DNA of 32,339 nucleotides from Nocardia pseudobrasiliensis NBRC 108224 (GCF_001613105.1 NZ_BDBS01000075.1:1-32339); one strand, 5' to 3'; positions 24,857-32,339 are shown, counted from the stretch's first letter. Numbers and translations: made by a program. Notes: a model not told the origin generated them from the letters alone.

Positions 24857-25965
24857 CGACGCGGCACCCGGATTCGAATCGTCCACCGCCCGTTCTCCTT
24901 TCCCGCCTCCACCGTGCCGCCCGAGGCGGCGATCCGCTCCCGCATGCCGAGCAGTCCCGCGCCCGCGCCGGAGGCCGCGAGCGTGATGCGCTGGGCGGCA
25001 AGCGGATTCGACGCCGTCACCACCAGCTGAGCGGCTTCGTCGCGGATGGTCAGCGTCACGGGCTGCCCCGGCGCGTGTTTGCGGGCATTGGTCAGCGCCT
25101 CCTGCACCGCCCGGGCCAGCGCCACGGCCACCTGCTGGTCCGATCCGCGCAGTTCGGCATCCGTTCTGATCTCCAATTGCCCACCGGCGCCGCGATATTC
25201 GTCGTAGAGCCGCTGCAATTCGACGCTCAGGTCGAAGTCGTCGGCCCGTAGCGCACCCACCACCCGGCGGGCGTCCTCGAGTCCGGAGGCCGCGAGCCGG
25301 TGCGAGGCCTTGACCCGTTCGGTCGCGCGGTCCACCTCACCCGCCTCGAGCAGCGCGTCGGCGGCGTCGAGCTGCAGTACCAGCCCGCCGAGGGTGTGGG
25401 CGAGCACATCGTGCATATCGCGGGCGATGCGGCCGCGTTCGGCCAGTGCGGCGGCTCGATCGCGTTCGACGCGAATCATCCGATTCTGTTCCACCAGTAG
25501 GCGATTCTGCTCCGCGGAGATTCGCGACTGACGTCGGCTCCAGCCCATGACGCCGGAAACGCCGAGTCCGAGCAGCAGACCGAGCAGCGCGCGCGGCGGA
25601 TCGGGTGTGGCGGCGATGGACACGCAACTGCACAGCACGGTCAGCGCCGCGATGCCCAGGCAGATCAGCACCGGCTCGGTGGCCAGCGACAGGGCCACGA
25701 AGACCGTGGCGAGGACCGTGATCTTCGATCCGATCAATTGGTCCACGGTCAGTCCGCCGCCGATCGCCATGGCGCACAGGAATATTCGCGCACCGGTAGG
25801 AGTCAGCACGAAGCCCGCCCAGCCGATCCAGGAGATCACCGCGCCCACCACGAGCCACGGATGCTGCCACAGCGATTGATTCACCGACCAGCCCACCACG
25901 GTCACGAACCCGACCAGGCGTAACAGCCTGGACAGGCGCGTGGGGGTATAGGGTGCGGCGATCAT
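24853..25965 (-). CDS. NarL-type sensor histidine kinase
   Basis: 370 residues. The N-terminal half has about five or six hydrophobic segments, so sensing is probably in or near the membrane, with no large external domain. The HisKA_3 dimerisation domain holds the phospho-acceptor His185 in ARDMHDVLAHTLGGL. The ATPase domain has EALTNARKHA (N box) and GAGLLGMRERI (G box). ATG 25965 is the first start after the membrane protein stop (5-nt gap); the open frame further upstream is arginine-rich and lies inside that gene. It pairs with the downstream response regulator. Confidence 0.92.
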   Translation of the reverse strand: MIAAPYTPTRLSRLLRLVGFVTVVGWSVNQSLWQHPWLVVGAVISWIGWAGFVLTPTGARIFLCAMAIGGGLTVDQLIGSKITVLATVFVALSLATEPVLICLGIAALTVLCSCVSIAATPDPPRALLGLLLGLGVSGVMGWSRRQSRISAEQNRLLVEQNRMIRVERDRAAALAERGRIARDMHDVLAHTLGGLVLQLDAADALLEAGEVDRATERVKASHRLAASGLEDARRVVGALRADDFDLSVELQRLYDEYRGAGGQLEIRTDAELRGSDQQVAVALARAVQEALTNARKHAPGQPVTLTIRDEAAQLVVTASNPLAAQRITLAASGAGAGLLGMRERIAASGGTVEAGKENGRWTIRIRVPRR

Positions 25966-25970
25966 CGGAT

Positions 25971-26456
25971 TCAGTGTGCCCCAATCGGCCGCAGCTGCTC
26001 GGCACGCCAGGTCAGCACCAGTGTGCGACCCGCCCGATTCAGCGCCAGCATGATCAGGATGACCCCGACCGCGGTCACGATGGTCGCCCCGAGCATATGC
26101 GCCCAGACGTCCACCCCGATCCGCACGGCCAGCAGGACGAACCACAGCGCCGAGCCGAGCAGTCCGGTGCGCGCCCACAGCCGCCCGTCGGTCTCACGAA
26201 TCTGCGACAGCCACCCCATCGCGACGCCGACCGCCAGGCTCAGCACCGCCGACAGCACCAGCAGCGCCACCGCGACCACGCCGATCGAACCCGTTACCGC
26301 GGTCTTCATCTGCACCAGCCCGATCACCGCGATGACGACCGGCGCCCGCCACATCCGCGCCGCGTCCAGCGGCCGCCATTGGCTCTGCCGATAGATGATC
26401 CACCCCAGCACGGCGACGACCAGGGCGCCTTCGATGACCGCGTTCTGCATGCTCAT
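25971..26456 (-). CDS. Four- to five-helix membrane protein, accessory gene of the NarL-type two-component system
   Basis: 161 residues from ATG 26456 (MSMQNAVIEG); ATG 26450 is equally possible. I do not recognise a family with certainty; the pattern of a first helix, then RQSQWRPLDAARMWRAPVVIAVIGL, recalls DUF1453/CcdC-type small membrane proteins. Other helices are near residues 50-80, 85-105 and 125-145. It is the first gene of the operon, with only five bases before the kinase, so it may help the kinase sense or anchor. No catalytic motif or export signal is visible. Confidence 0.75.
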   Translation of the reverse strand: MSMQNAVIEGALVVAVLGWIIYRQSQWRPLDAARMWRAPVVIAVIGLVQMKTAVTGSIGVVAVALLVLSAVLSLAVGVAMGWLSQIRETDGRLWARTGLLGSALWFVLLAVRIGVDVWAHMLGATIVTAVGVILIMLALNRAGRTLVLTWRAEQLRPIGAH

Positions 26457-26528
26457 GCCATCTACGGTCGCCGTCGCGGGCGCTGCCACCCACCACCCGC
26501 GGGTGGAACGCGGGTGGAGAATGTGGAC
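26457..26528. promoter_or_regulatory. Divergent promoter region of two two-component systems with 11-bp direct repeats
   Basis: Two tandem copies of the 11-mer CGCGGGTGGA(A/G) (26498-26508 and 26509-26519) stand directly before the OmpR-type regulator. The first copy is half of a perfect 14-bp palindrome CCACCCGCGGGTGG (26493-26506). An 11-bp spacing is what OmpR-family regulators prefer, so autoregulation is likely. The second copy also supplies the GGTGGAG ribosome binding site. Confidence 0.6.
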
Positions 26529-27206
26529 GTGCGAGAACCGGGACGCATCCTTCTGATCGAGGACGCCGAGGCCATTCGGGTGGCGGTCGCGTCCGCGGTC
26601 GCCGCGGCCGGACACGAGATATTGACCCGCGAACACGGCGACCGACTCGAGGACGATCTCGACCGATTCCGGCCGGATGTGGTGGTCCTGGACGTGATGC
26701 TGCCCGGCCGAGACGGATTCGCCCTGCTCGATACCGTTCGAGCCCGATGTCGCGCGGGCGTGGTCATGCTCACCGCCCGCGACGGGGTGGCCGATCGGGT
26801 ACGCGGCCTGCGCTCGGGCTCCGACGACTATGTGGTGAAGCCGTTCGACCTCACCGAACTGGTGGCCCGCATCGAGGCGCTGCTGCGGCGGATGGGCCGG
26901 TTGCGGACCCGGATCACGATCGGGGATCTCGAGGTCGACGTGGACTCCGGCCTGGTATCGCGCGGCGACGAGCCGATCGCGTTGACCGCCACCCAATTCA
27001 AACTACTGGCCTATCTCGCGGGCCATCGGGACCGGGTGGTCACCAAGACCCAGATCCTCACGGCTGTCTGGGGTTACGAGGCGTACGACCCGAATCTGGT
27101 GGAGGTCCACGTCAGCGCCCTGCGCCGCAAACTCGAGGAGCACGGGCCGCGCCTGCTGCACACCGTGCGCGGCCTGGGTTACGCACTGCGGGTGGGCGAA
27201 CGATGA
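26529..27206 (+). CDS. OmpR-family response regulator
   Basis: 225 residues. The receiver has ED at LLIEDAEA, phosphorylated Asp55 in VVLDVMLPGRDG, MLTARD and Lys in DDYVVKPFDL. The winged helix has LTATQFKLLAYLAG, VTKTQILTAVWGYEAYDPN and VHVSALRRKLEEHG. GTG 26529 has GGTGGAG upstream; GTG 26523 is also in frame. The stop overlaps the kinase start by four bases. It is the regulator of a classical two-component pair. Confidence 0.94.
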   Translation: MREPGRILLIEDAEAIRVAVASAVAAAGHEILTREHGDRLEDDLDRFRPDVVVLDVMLPGRDGFALLDTVRARCRAGVVMLTARDGVADRVRGLRSGSDDYVVKPFDLTELVARIEALLRRMGRLRTRITIGDLEVDVDSGLVSRGDEPIALTATQFKLLAYLAGHRDRVVTKTQILTAVWGYEAYDPNLVEVHVSALRRKLEEHGPRLLHTVRGLGYALRVGER

Positions 27207-28522
27207 GAACGGTCTCCCTGCGCAGGCGCGTAACCCTAACCGCCGCGGCGGTTTCCGCGGCGGCGCTGGTGGTGGCGGCGCTGCTGGTGCAGGGGTTGTT
27301 CACGGTGGTCGTGCATCGCGGCGAGAACGCCGTGCTCACCGATCGCGTGCAGTTGGCCAGACAGCTTGCGCAGGAAGGGGTTACGGCACCGGAGTTGATG
27401 AGCCGGATCGACAATCGATCGATCCGGGCGCGGCTGGAGCTGGCCGACGGCCGCGTCTACGACAACCCCGACGCCCGCCGCGATACCGAGGCTTCCCCGA
27501 TTCGGCGCGTAACCCTCAGGGCGCCGGGTGAATTGGACCGGGCGCGGTTGACGGTGCAGGTGGACACTCCCCTGCTGGCCCGGGTGCAGTCCCGGCTGGG
27601 CCTCGTTCTGGCCGGTGCGGTCGCGGCGGCGATCGCGGTGATCACCGGCGGTCTGTGGTTCGGCGTGCGGCGGGCGCTCGCCCCGCTGGATTCGATGACC
27701 CGGCTGGCCCGAGAGATCACCCGGGGCGGTCGCGGCCGGCGGCTCGCGCCCACCCGCACCGATACCGAGTTGGGCCGTACCGCGGGCGCGTTCGACGAAA
27801 TGCTCGACGCCCTCGAGGGAGCCGAGGCACGCGCCCGCGCCTCCGAACGGCAGCTGCGCGGCTTCGTCGCCGACGCGGCCCATGAGCTGCGCACCCCGGT
27901 CGCGGGCATCCGGGCGATCGCCGAGGCGATCCTGCATCAACCCGCCGAAACCGATCCCGCCGAACGCGACCGCATGCACCTGCTGCTGATACGCGAGGCC
28001 CAGCGCGCCGGTCGACTGGTCGAGGATCTGCTCGATATGGCTCGCATCGACGCGGGACTGCAACTGCGCACCGAACCGGTGGATCTGTACGAACTGGCCC
28101 GCACCCACCTCGACCGGATGCGAATGCTGCACCCGGACATAGATTTTCACCTCGAGGGCGATCCGATGACCGTCACCGGCGACCCCGACCGCCTCGGCCG
28201 GATCCTGGTCAATCTGCTCGACAATGCTTGCCAGGCGATGTCCGAAATCCCCGGCGGCGCCGTCACCGTCGAGATCGCGCGCCTCGCGACGACCGCCGTC
28301 GTACGGGTGCGCGATACCGGCCCCGGTGTGCCCGAGGGGGACCGCGAGCGCATCTTCGACCGCATGGTCCGCCTCGACGCCTCCCGCGCCCGCCGCTCCG
28401 AGGGTTCCGGCCTGGGCCTGGCCATCGCCCGCGGCACGGCTCGCGCGCACGGCGGCGATCTGATCTGCCTCGCTCCGCTCGACGGCGGGCCCGGTGCGCT
28501 GTTCGAGCTGAGGATCGGCTGA
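27203..28522 (+). CDS. HAMP-type sensor histidine kinase, partner of the OmpR regulator
   Basis: 439 residues. A first helix (about 12-35), an external loop of about 95 residues rich in charged residues, a second helix (about 133-155), a HAMP domain, then HisKA with phospho-acceptor His227 in AHELRTPVAGIR. The ATPase domain has NLLDNACQAM, DTGPGVPEGDRERIF and GSGLGLAIARG. ATG 27203 overlaps the regulator stop (ATGA). The external loop has no recognised sensor fold. Confidence 0.94.
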   Translation: MRTVSLRRRVTLTAAAVSAAALVVAALLVQGLFTVVVHRGENAVLTDRVQLARQLAQEGVTAPELMSRIDNRSIRARLELADGRVYDNPDARRDTEASPIRRVTLRAPGELDRARLTVQVDTPLLARVQSRLGLVLAGAVAAAIAVITGGLWFGVRRALAPLDSMTRLAREITRGGRGRRLAPTRTDTELGRTAGAFDEMLDALEGAEARARASERQLRGFVADAAHELRTPVAGIRAIAEAILHQPAETDPAERDRMHLLLIREAQRAGRLVEDLLDMARIDAGLQLRTEPVDLYELARTHLDRMRMLHPDIDFHLEGDPMTVTGDPDRLGRILVNLLDNACQAMSEIPGGAVTVEIARLATTAVVRVRDTGPGVPEGDRERIFDRMVRLDASRARRSEGSGLGLAIARGTARAHGGDLICLAPLDGGPGALFELRIG

Positions 28523-28553
28523 AGAATCCCGGCCGATTCAGCCCGTCTTCAGC
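28518..28553. promoter_or_regulatory. CTTCAGC half-sites before the small secreted protein gene
   Basis: Two direct 7-mers, ATTCAGC (28536-28542) and CTTCAGC (28547-28553), are separated by four bases. A third copy in inverted orientation, GCTGAAG (28518-28524), overlaps the kinase stop. The 11-bp phasing is the geometry of OmpR/PhoP-type boxes, as in the TCACAGC-N4-TCACAGC site of mycobacterial PhoP. This suggests control of the next gene by the adjacent regulator. Confidence 0.6.
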
Positions 28554-28575
28554 GTGGCCGGGCAGATTCGAAGAC

Positions 28576-28905
28576 ATGAAACGCACCCTCGCCACACTGC
28601 TCACCGCCGCGGCGGCCACCACCGCCCTGACCTTCGCCGTCCCCACCCTCGCCGCGGCCGACGGTCCCGACTGCGGTCCCGCCGCCCGCGCACAGGTTCG
28701 CGCCCAGGTGGCCCCGCAGGTCGCGGCCTTCCTCGCCGCCCATCCCGATCTGGCCGCCGAACTCGCCAAGATCCATTCCCTGCCCAAGGATCAGCGCAAG
28801 GCCGAGCGACAGACCTACCGTCGAGACCACGCACAGGAACTGAAGGACTTCCGCGCCGTCCGCCAGCCCCTGATCGACTACCGCAGGGCCTGCCACCGCG
28901 GATGA
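28576..28905 (+). CDS. Small exported hemophore-related protein
   Basis: 109 residues. A clear signal peptide (MKRTLATLL to TLAAAD, cleaved about residue 29) leaves a helical protein of about 80 residues with one cysteine near each end (DCGPAAR and RACHRG), probably a disulfide. The motif FLAAHPDLAAELAKI and the two-cysteine layout fit the hemophore-related family of actinobacteria (Rv0203/Rv1174c group) as I remember it; heme binding is not shown by the sequence. ATG 28576 lies 53 nt after the kinase stop. Repeats before it suggest control by the two-component system, for which it might also be a signal partner. Confidence 0.75.
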   Translation: MKRTLATLLTAAAATTALTFAVPTLAAADGPDCGPAARAQVRAQVAPQVAAFLAAHPDLAAELAKIHSLPKDQRKAERQTYRRDHAQELKDFRAVRQPLIDYRRACHRG

Positions 28906-28909
28906 CCGG

Positions 28910-30241
28910 CTAGCGCGGACCGACGCGGAACAGCACGGTGTCGTGCGCCGCGACCTCGGCGCTGAGCGCACGATCCAGCGGTATGACGCGACTGTCCCAG
29001 AGATTCCGGGCGACATAGTGATTCGACCGAGCCAATCGAAGTTCACTGAGCGGCACGGTGATCCGTGCGGGCGAGTCGCCGGGATTGGTCAGCGCGATCG
29101 CCACCGAGCCATCGGAAAGCGCTCTGCGCCAGACCTTCTCGCCGCTTCCGGCCACCGGCTCGGCGGGCGCGCCCAACGGGTCCTGATCCACCGCGATCAC
29201 CTCGGCATCGGTCAGCAGTTTCACCGTCTCCGCGCCGGTGAACGCCAAGGGATTACCGGCGATCAGCGGTGCGGCCAGCATGGCCCACATACCCAGTTGG
29301 GTGCGCTGTTCGGCGGGGGTGAGACCGGGATAGGGCGTGCCGGGCGCGCCCGGCACCCCGAGTACCAGCATGTCCGGATCCAGCCAATGATCCGGACCCT
29401 GCCGCGCGGTCAGCGGGCCGGTGGCGTCGAGGACCTCGCGCAGGCCCTGATCGCCTTGCGGCCCCTCGCGCAACTTCCAGCCCGGCAGCAGATCGTTGGT
29501 GGTCCGCCACGTCGTCGCGACGCCCGACCAGTCGTAACGCGCACCCGGCGGGGTCCGGTCGATATCGCTGTTGGGATTGATGCTGTAGACGATCGGACGT
29601 CCGGTGGCGCGCAACGCGTCCCGCATCCGGATGAACGCGCCGACCTGCGCGCCCGGATCCGATTCGGTCGAACACCAGTCGTATTTCAGGTAGTCCACAC
29701 CCCATGCGGCGAAGGTCGCGGCGTCGAGGCGCTCGTGGCCGCGGCTGCCGGTGCTGCCGGGATAGCTGCCGCCCACCTGCGCGCAGGTCCGGGCGTTGGG
29801 ACTTTCGTAGAGGCCGAATTTCAGGCCGCGCGCGTGCACATAATCGGCCAGCGCGCGCATTCCGCCGGGAAACCGGGTCGGATCTGCCTGCAGCGCACCA
29901 TTTTCCGCGCGATCGGGAGCGAACCAGCAGTCGTCGACGACGACATAGCGATAGCCCGCGTCGCGCATACCTGTGGACACCATCGCGTCGGCGGCGTGCT
30001 CGGTCAGCCCGGCGTCGATATCACAGCCGTAGGAATTCCAGGTGTTCCAGCCCATCGGCGGGGTGGGCGCGACACCCGCGAGCGCGACGGCCGTTTCGCC
30101 GAGTCTGCCGGTGCGCACCGGTGTCACCGCGGCGCCCCCGCACAGCAGCAGTACGGCGATCAATACCACGAACAGGAAGGGGCGCTTCGCTCGCCGTTGA
30201 GCGAAGCGCCCGCCAGGTAACCGAAGGGCCTTGCTACGCAA
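28910..30241 (-). CDS. GH27 alpha-galactosidase, membrane-anchored or secreted (start uncertain)
   Basis: About 443 residues if TTG 30241 is used. The catalytic barrel begins at PTPPMGWNTWNSYGCD. The nucleophile is in YLKYDWC, substrate-binding CQ-type loops follow, and the acid/base region is in DWSGVATTW. The C-terminal beta-sandwich runs from about LSDGSVAIALTN onward. These are hallmarks of glycoside hydrolase family 27. The N-terminus has RRAKRP followed by a hydrophobic stretch, a signal peptide or anchor. GTG 30169 would drop the basic residues, while GTG 30253 and ATG 30343 would run into the malic enzyme gene. A perfect hairpin in this stretch makes the choice open. The substrate is alpha-galactosides or, for some members, beta-L-arabinopyranosides. 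Confidence 0.9.
   Translation of the reverse strand: MRSKALRLPGGRFAQRRAKRPFLFVVLIAVLLLCGGAAVTPVRTGRLGETAVALAGVAPTPPMGWNTWNSYGCDIDAGLTEHAADAMVSTGMRDAGYRYVVVDDCWFAPDRAENGALQADPTRFPGGMRALADYVHARGLKFGLYESPNARTCAQVGGSYPGSTGSRGHERLDAATFAAWGVDYLKYDWCSTESDPGAQVGAFIRMRDALRATGRPIVYSINPNSDIDRTPPGARYDWSGVATTWRTTNDLLPGWKLREGPQGDQGLREVLDATGPLTARQGPDHWLDPDMLVLGVPGAPGTPYPGLTPAEQRTQLGMWAMLAAPLIAGNPLAFTGAETVKLLTDAEVIAVDQDPLGAPAEPVAGSGEKVWRRALSDGSVAIALTNPGDSPARITVPLSELRLARSNHYVARNLWDSRVIPLDRALSAEVAAHDTVLFRVGPR
30180..30211 (-). terminator. Strong hairpin after the malic enzyme gene, inside the alpha-galactosidase 5-prime end
   Basis: GGGCGCTTCGCTC (30180-30192) and GAGCGAAGCGCCC (30199-30211) are perfect reverse complements, 13 bp with a six-base loop. 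The hairpin is 23 nt past the malic enzyme stop and is followed on the minus strand by a moderately T-rich tail. It reads as an intrinsic terminator but also lies in the apparent signal-peptide codons of the next gene. Confidence 0.8.
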
Positions 30242-31454
30242 CGCCTTCGGCACGCGCGGCGGCGGCCACGGCCTCGGCGACCGCGGGAGCGACGCGCGGG
30301 TCCAGCGGACTCGGCACGATCTTGTCGACAGCGAGTTCGTCACCGACCACGGCCAGGATGGCGTCGGCGGCGGCGATCTTCATACCCTCGGTGATACGAC
30401 GGGCGCCGGCGTCCAGCGCGCCCTTGAACACGCCCGGGAAGGCGAGCACATTGTTGATCTGGTTCGGGAAGTCGCTGCGGCCGGTCGCGACGATCGCGGC
30501 GTAGCGATGCGCCACCTCGGGGTGGATCTCCGGATCGGGATTCGACATCGCGAACACGATCGACTCCGGAGCCATCGAGGCGATCAGTTCCTCGGCGATG
30601 GTGCCCGCCGAAAGACCCAGGAACACATCGGCCCCGGCCATCGCCTCGACCGCGCCGCCGGAGATGCCGCGCGGGTTGGTGCGCTGCGCCAGATCGGCCT
30701 TCACGGCGTTCAGATCGGTGCGGTCCCGGCTCACAATGCCCTTGGAGTCGAGCACCACGATGTCCGAAACGCCCGCGGCCAGCAGGATATTGGTGCAGGC
30801 CACACCGGCCGCCCCGGCGCCGGACACCACGACCTTCAGACCCTCGACACCGCGGCCCTGCACCTTGGCGGCGCCGTTGAGCGCGGCCAGCACCACGATC
30901 GCGGTGCCGTGCTGGTCGTCGTGCATCACCGGGCAGTCCAGCGCCTCGATGACGCGCTTCTCGATCTCGAAGCAGCGCGGGGCGGAGATGTCCTCGAGGT
31001 TCACCGCGCCGAAGCTCGGGCGCAGCCGGATCAGGGTCTCCACGATCTCGTCGACATCCTTGGTGTCCAACACGATCGGGATCGAGTCCAGTCCGGCGAA
31101 CTTCTTGAACAGGGCGGCCTTACCCTCCATCACCGGCAACGAGGCACGCGGGCCGATATCGCCCAGGCCGAGCACCGCCGTGCCGTCGCTCACCACGACG
31201 ACCAGACGGTCGGTCCAGGTGTAGCGCTTGGCCAGCGTGTGGTCGGCGTGGATGGCCCGGCTGACCTGCGCCACACCCGGGGTGTAGGCGATGGACAGGT
31301 CGCGCTGGGTCTCCAACGGTGCGGCCAGTTCCACCGAGAGCTTGCCCCCGAGATGACCCGCGAAAATTTCCTCGTGCGTAATAGCGGACAGGCTCGCCGA
31401 ATCGGTTTCACGGCTCGCCGTGGCGGCGTTCGGTGCATCAGTCACGGGTGACAC
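30234..31454 (-). CDS. NAD(P)-dependent malic enzyme
   Basis: 406 residues, the short bacterial type. It converts malate to pyruvate and CO2, linking the TCA cycle to pyruvate. Visible motifs: the catalytic Tyr in SIAYTPGVAQVSRAI, Lys in GKAALFKKFAG, the metal-binding EDI in NLEDISAP, the dinucleotide-binding loop VVSGAGAAGVACTNIL, and FAMSNPDPEI. GTG 31454 has GGAG seven bases upstream, which fixes the start. A perfect hairpin 23 nt past the stop is its terminator. Whether it uses NAD or NADP cannot be told reliably. Confidence 0.95.
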   Translation of the reverse strand: MSPVTDAPNAATASRETDSASLSAITHEEIFAGHLGGKLSVELAAPLETQRDLSIAYTPGVAQVSRAIHADHTLAKRYTWTDRLVVVVSDGTAVLGLGDIGPRASLPVMEGKAALFKKFAGLDSIPIVLDTKDVDEIVETLIRLRPSFGAVNLEDISAPRCFEIEKRVIEALDCPVMHDDQHGTAIVVLAALNGAAKVQGRGVEGLKVVVSGAGAAGVACTNILLAAGVSDIVVLDSKGIVSRDRTDLNAVKADLAQRTNPRGISGGAVEAMAGADVFLGLSAGTIAEELIASMAPESIVFAMSNPDPEIHPEVAHRYAAIVATGRSDFPNQINNVLAFPGVFKGALDAGARRITEGMKIAAADAILAVVGDELAVDKIVPSPLDPRVAPAVAEAVAAAARAEGVA

Positions 31455-31938
31455 GATTTCACTCCTGCTCGGTGTCGACTAAACCGTCTGGCGGTTACCG
31501 TCGGGTATTTGATATCAGTGTTTTTCGGGTTACTCGCCGGGTGCGCTGATGACGCTCACCCATGCGGCGCAATACCGTTCGATAGTGTCATCGCGGCAAA
31601 CCGCACCAGGTATTACGGCGTATCGCTGCACAGATCCGTCGAGCCAGAACCGGACGGGTGGGTCCGGGCAATGCCGTGGGGTGGGCCGCGGATCCGGAGC
31701 AGTGCGTCACGGGTCGCGGTTCACCATCCTCCCCGACCGGGCGGTGGCGTCGGCCAGGGATCGGAACATTCTGCCAGCAGGAAGTTGCGGATGCCAAATC
31801 CCCCTGGCGGCGGCTGGTCGGGGCGAGAACCATCTTCCGAGCGTAAGGGGCGCGAATTACCCCGACGTAAGGGGAAACTCGCATACCGGGCGGGCCTCGG
31901 TGAACTGTCGCACCGCGACCACCCGACCCGGTGTGAGC
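31455..31938. other. Gene-poor intergenic region with repeats
   Basis: About 480 bp with no credible gene; the open frames here lack family resemblance and good ribosome binding sites. It holds the malic enzyme promoter side, with an AACCG-5-CGGTT inverted repeat (31482-31496) about 30 bp before the start. Further along are two direct copies of the 9-mer CGTAAGGGG (31842-31850 and 31866-31874), spaced by 24 bp. Confidence 0.6.
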
Positions 31939-32339
31939 TCAGGCCGGGGTGAGATCCACATGCGGGGTCGCGGGTCCGGGATCGCGCTGTTCGGGCTGCA
32001 CCCAGACGCTTTGGACGCCACCTGCGTGCAGCCGGATGCGCCAATCGGTCGCCTCACCGGGATGGTCGGTGCGCCGATGCATACCGCGGGTCTCGGTGCG
32101 GGCCAGGGCACTGTATTTGGTCCAGCGCGCCACGGCCAGCAGCGCGGCCGCCTCGCGGGCGCGCAGGCGCTCGGGCCCGTTGCCGCCGAGATCGCATTCG
32201 GTGACCGGCCACATGCCGTCGAGTTCGGCAATGCTGTCGCGCAGGCTGCCCGCGCTGCGCCAATAGCTGCGCCGCAGCGGCAACGTGTGCTCCTGGACCA
32301 GACCGACGACCGCGCGCGGATCGATACTGGCCGTGGTCG
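31939..32339 (-). CDS. C-terminal part of a succinate dehydrogenase/fumarate reductase-type flavoprotein (cut by window edge)
   Basis: 132 residues, open to the right edge, so the N-terminal FAD-binding part is outside the window. The visible part is the C-terminal helical and capping region: a LRRSYWRSAGSLRDSIAELDGMW helix pair, then EAAALLAVARWTKYSALARTETRGMHRRTDHPG. The R-T-E-x-R-G-x-H-x-R-x-D-x-P pattern is diagnostic of the SdhA/FrdA/aspartate oxidase C-terminus. The acceptor and substrate cannot be told from this fragment; L-aspartate oxidase or adenylylsulfate reductase-like members are alternatives. Confidence 0.82.
   Translation of the reverse strand, partial: TTASIDPRAVVGLVQEHTLPLRRSYWRSAGSLRDSIAELDGMWPVTECDLGGNGPERLRAREAAALLAVARWTKYSALARTETRGMHRRTDHPGEATDWRIRLHAGGVQSVWVQPEQRDPGPATPHVDLTPA

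Noticed and set aside
25966..26178. N-terminal extension of the NarL-type kinase
   Set aside because: The extra residues are Arg/Gly-rich, lie within the upstream membrane protein gene, and the ATG at 25965 gives a normal membrane start.
31509..31952. A 147-codon open frame in the gap beside the malic enzyme
   Set aside because: No family resemblance, no ribosome binding site, Pro/Arg/Gly-rich, and it runs over the end of the flavoprotein gene.
1..32339. tRNA, rRNA, CRISPR array, insertion sequence or phage attachment site
   Set aside because: I looked for cloverleaf arms, regularly spaced repeats, transposase motifs and flanking direct repeats and found none that hold up.

Overview
The window is a high-GC actinobacterial chromosome segment, most likely Nocardia or a close mycolate-producing relative. 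The grounds are the fused E1/E2 2-oxoglutarate dehydrogenase (Kgd), an Hrp1-type CBS protein, a FadD15-type ligase, a proXVWZ-style osmoprotectant transporter, a hemophore-related secreted protein, many GTG/TTG starts, short overlaps between co-directional genes, and long false ORFs opposite real genes. No database search was run, so genus and ortholog names rest on recall of protein families. I see no tRNA, rRNA, CRISPR array, insertion sequence or prophage. This is mostly a regulatory and metabolic accessory landscape on a chromosomal backbone.

Left part (1-9173): the kgd gene, lacking its N-terminus in this window, is followed by a small ABC-type ATPase and a secreted class-2 lipase. Next is a PadR regulator coupled to a DHA2 drug exporter, closed by a strong bidirectional hairpin. 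A membrane-anchored sulfite-oxidase-like molybdoenzyme reads the other way.

Middle part (9362-17369): a membrane-anchored HtrA-like S1C protease converges on an alpha/beta hydrolase. A FadD15-like acyl-CoA ligase with its own terminator follows. Then comes a tight three-gene operon on the minus strand: Baeyer-Villiger monooxygenase, short-chain dehydrogenase, HSL-type esterase. It is divergent from a TetR gene. The 68-bp gap between them holds a 43-bp imperfect palindrome that overlaps probable promoters of both. The three enzymes form a plausible route from secondary alcohol through ketone and ester to acid plus alcohol.

Osmoprotectant part (17428-22074): a lipoprotein paralog of ProX, lacking key aromatic positions, is divergent from proX-proV-proW-proZ. 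The end of proZ shares a CTAG with the stop of a second TetR gene. That TetR is divergent from an MpaB/DUF2236-type oxygenase, and between them lies a 52-bp imperfect palindrome with perfect 12-bp arms. An Hrp1-like two-CBS protein follows, with a Crp-like site upstream.

Right part (24227-32339): a NarL-type two-component system with an accessory membrane protein is divergent from an OmpR-type two-component system. A small exported hemophore-related protein follows the latter, preceded by repeated CTTCAGC-like half-sites. On the minus strand are a GH27 alpha-galactosidase, whose start is unclear because a perfect 13-bp hairpin after the malic enzyme gene lies in its 5-prime end, the NAD(P)-malic enzyme, a gene-poor stretch of about 480 bp, and the C-terminal end of a succinate dehydrogenase/fumarate reductase-type flavoprotein cut by the window edge.
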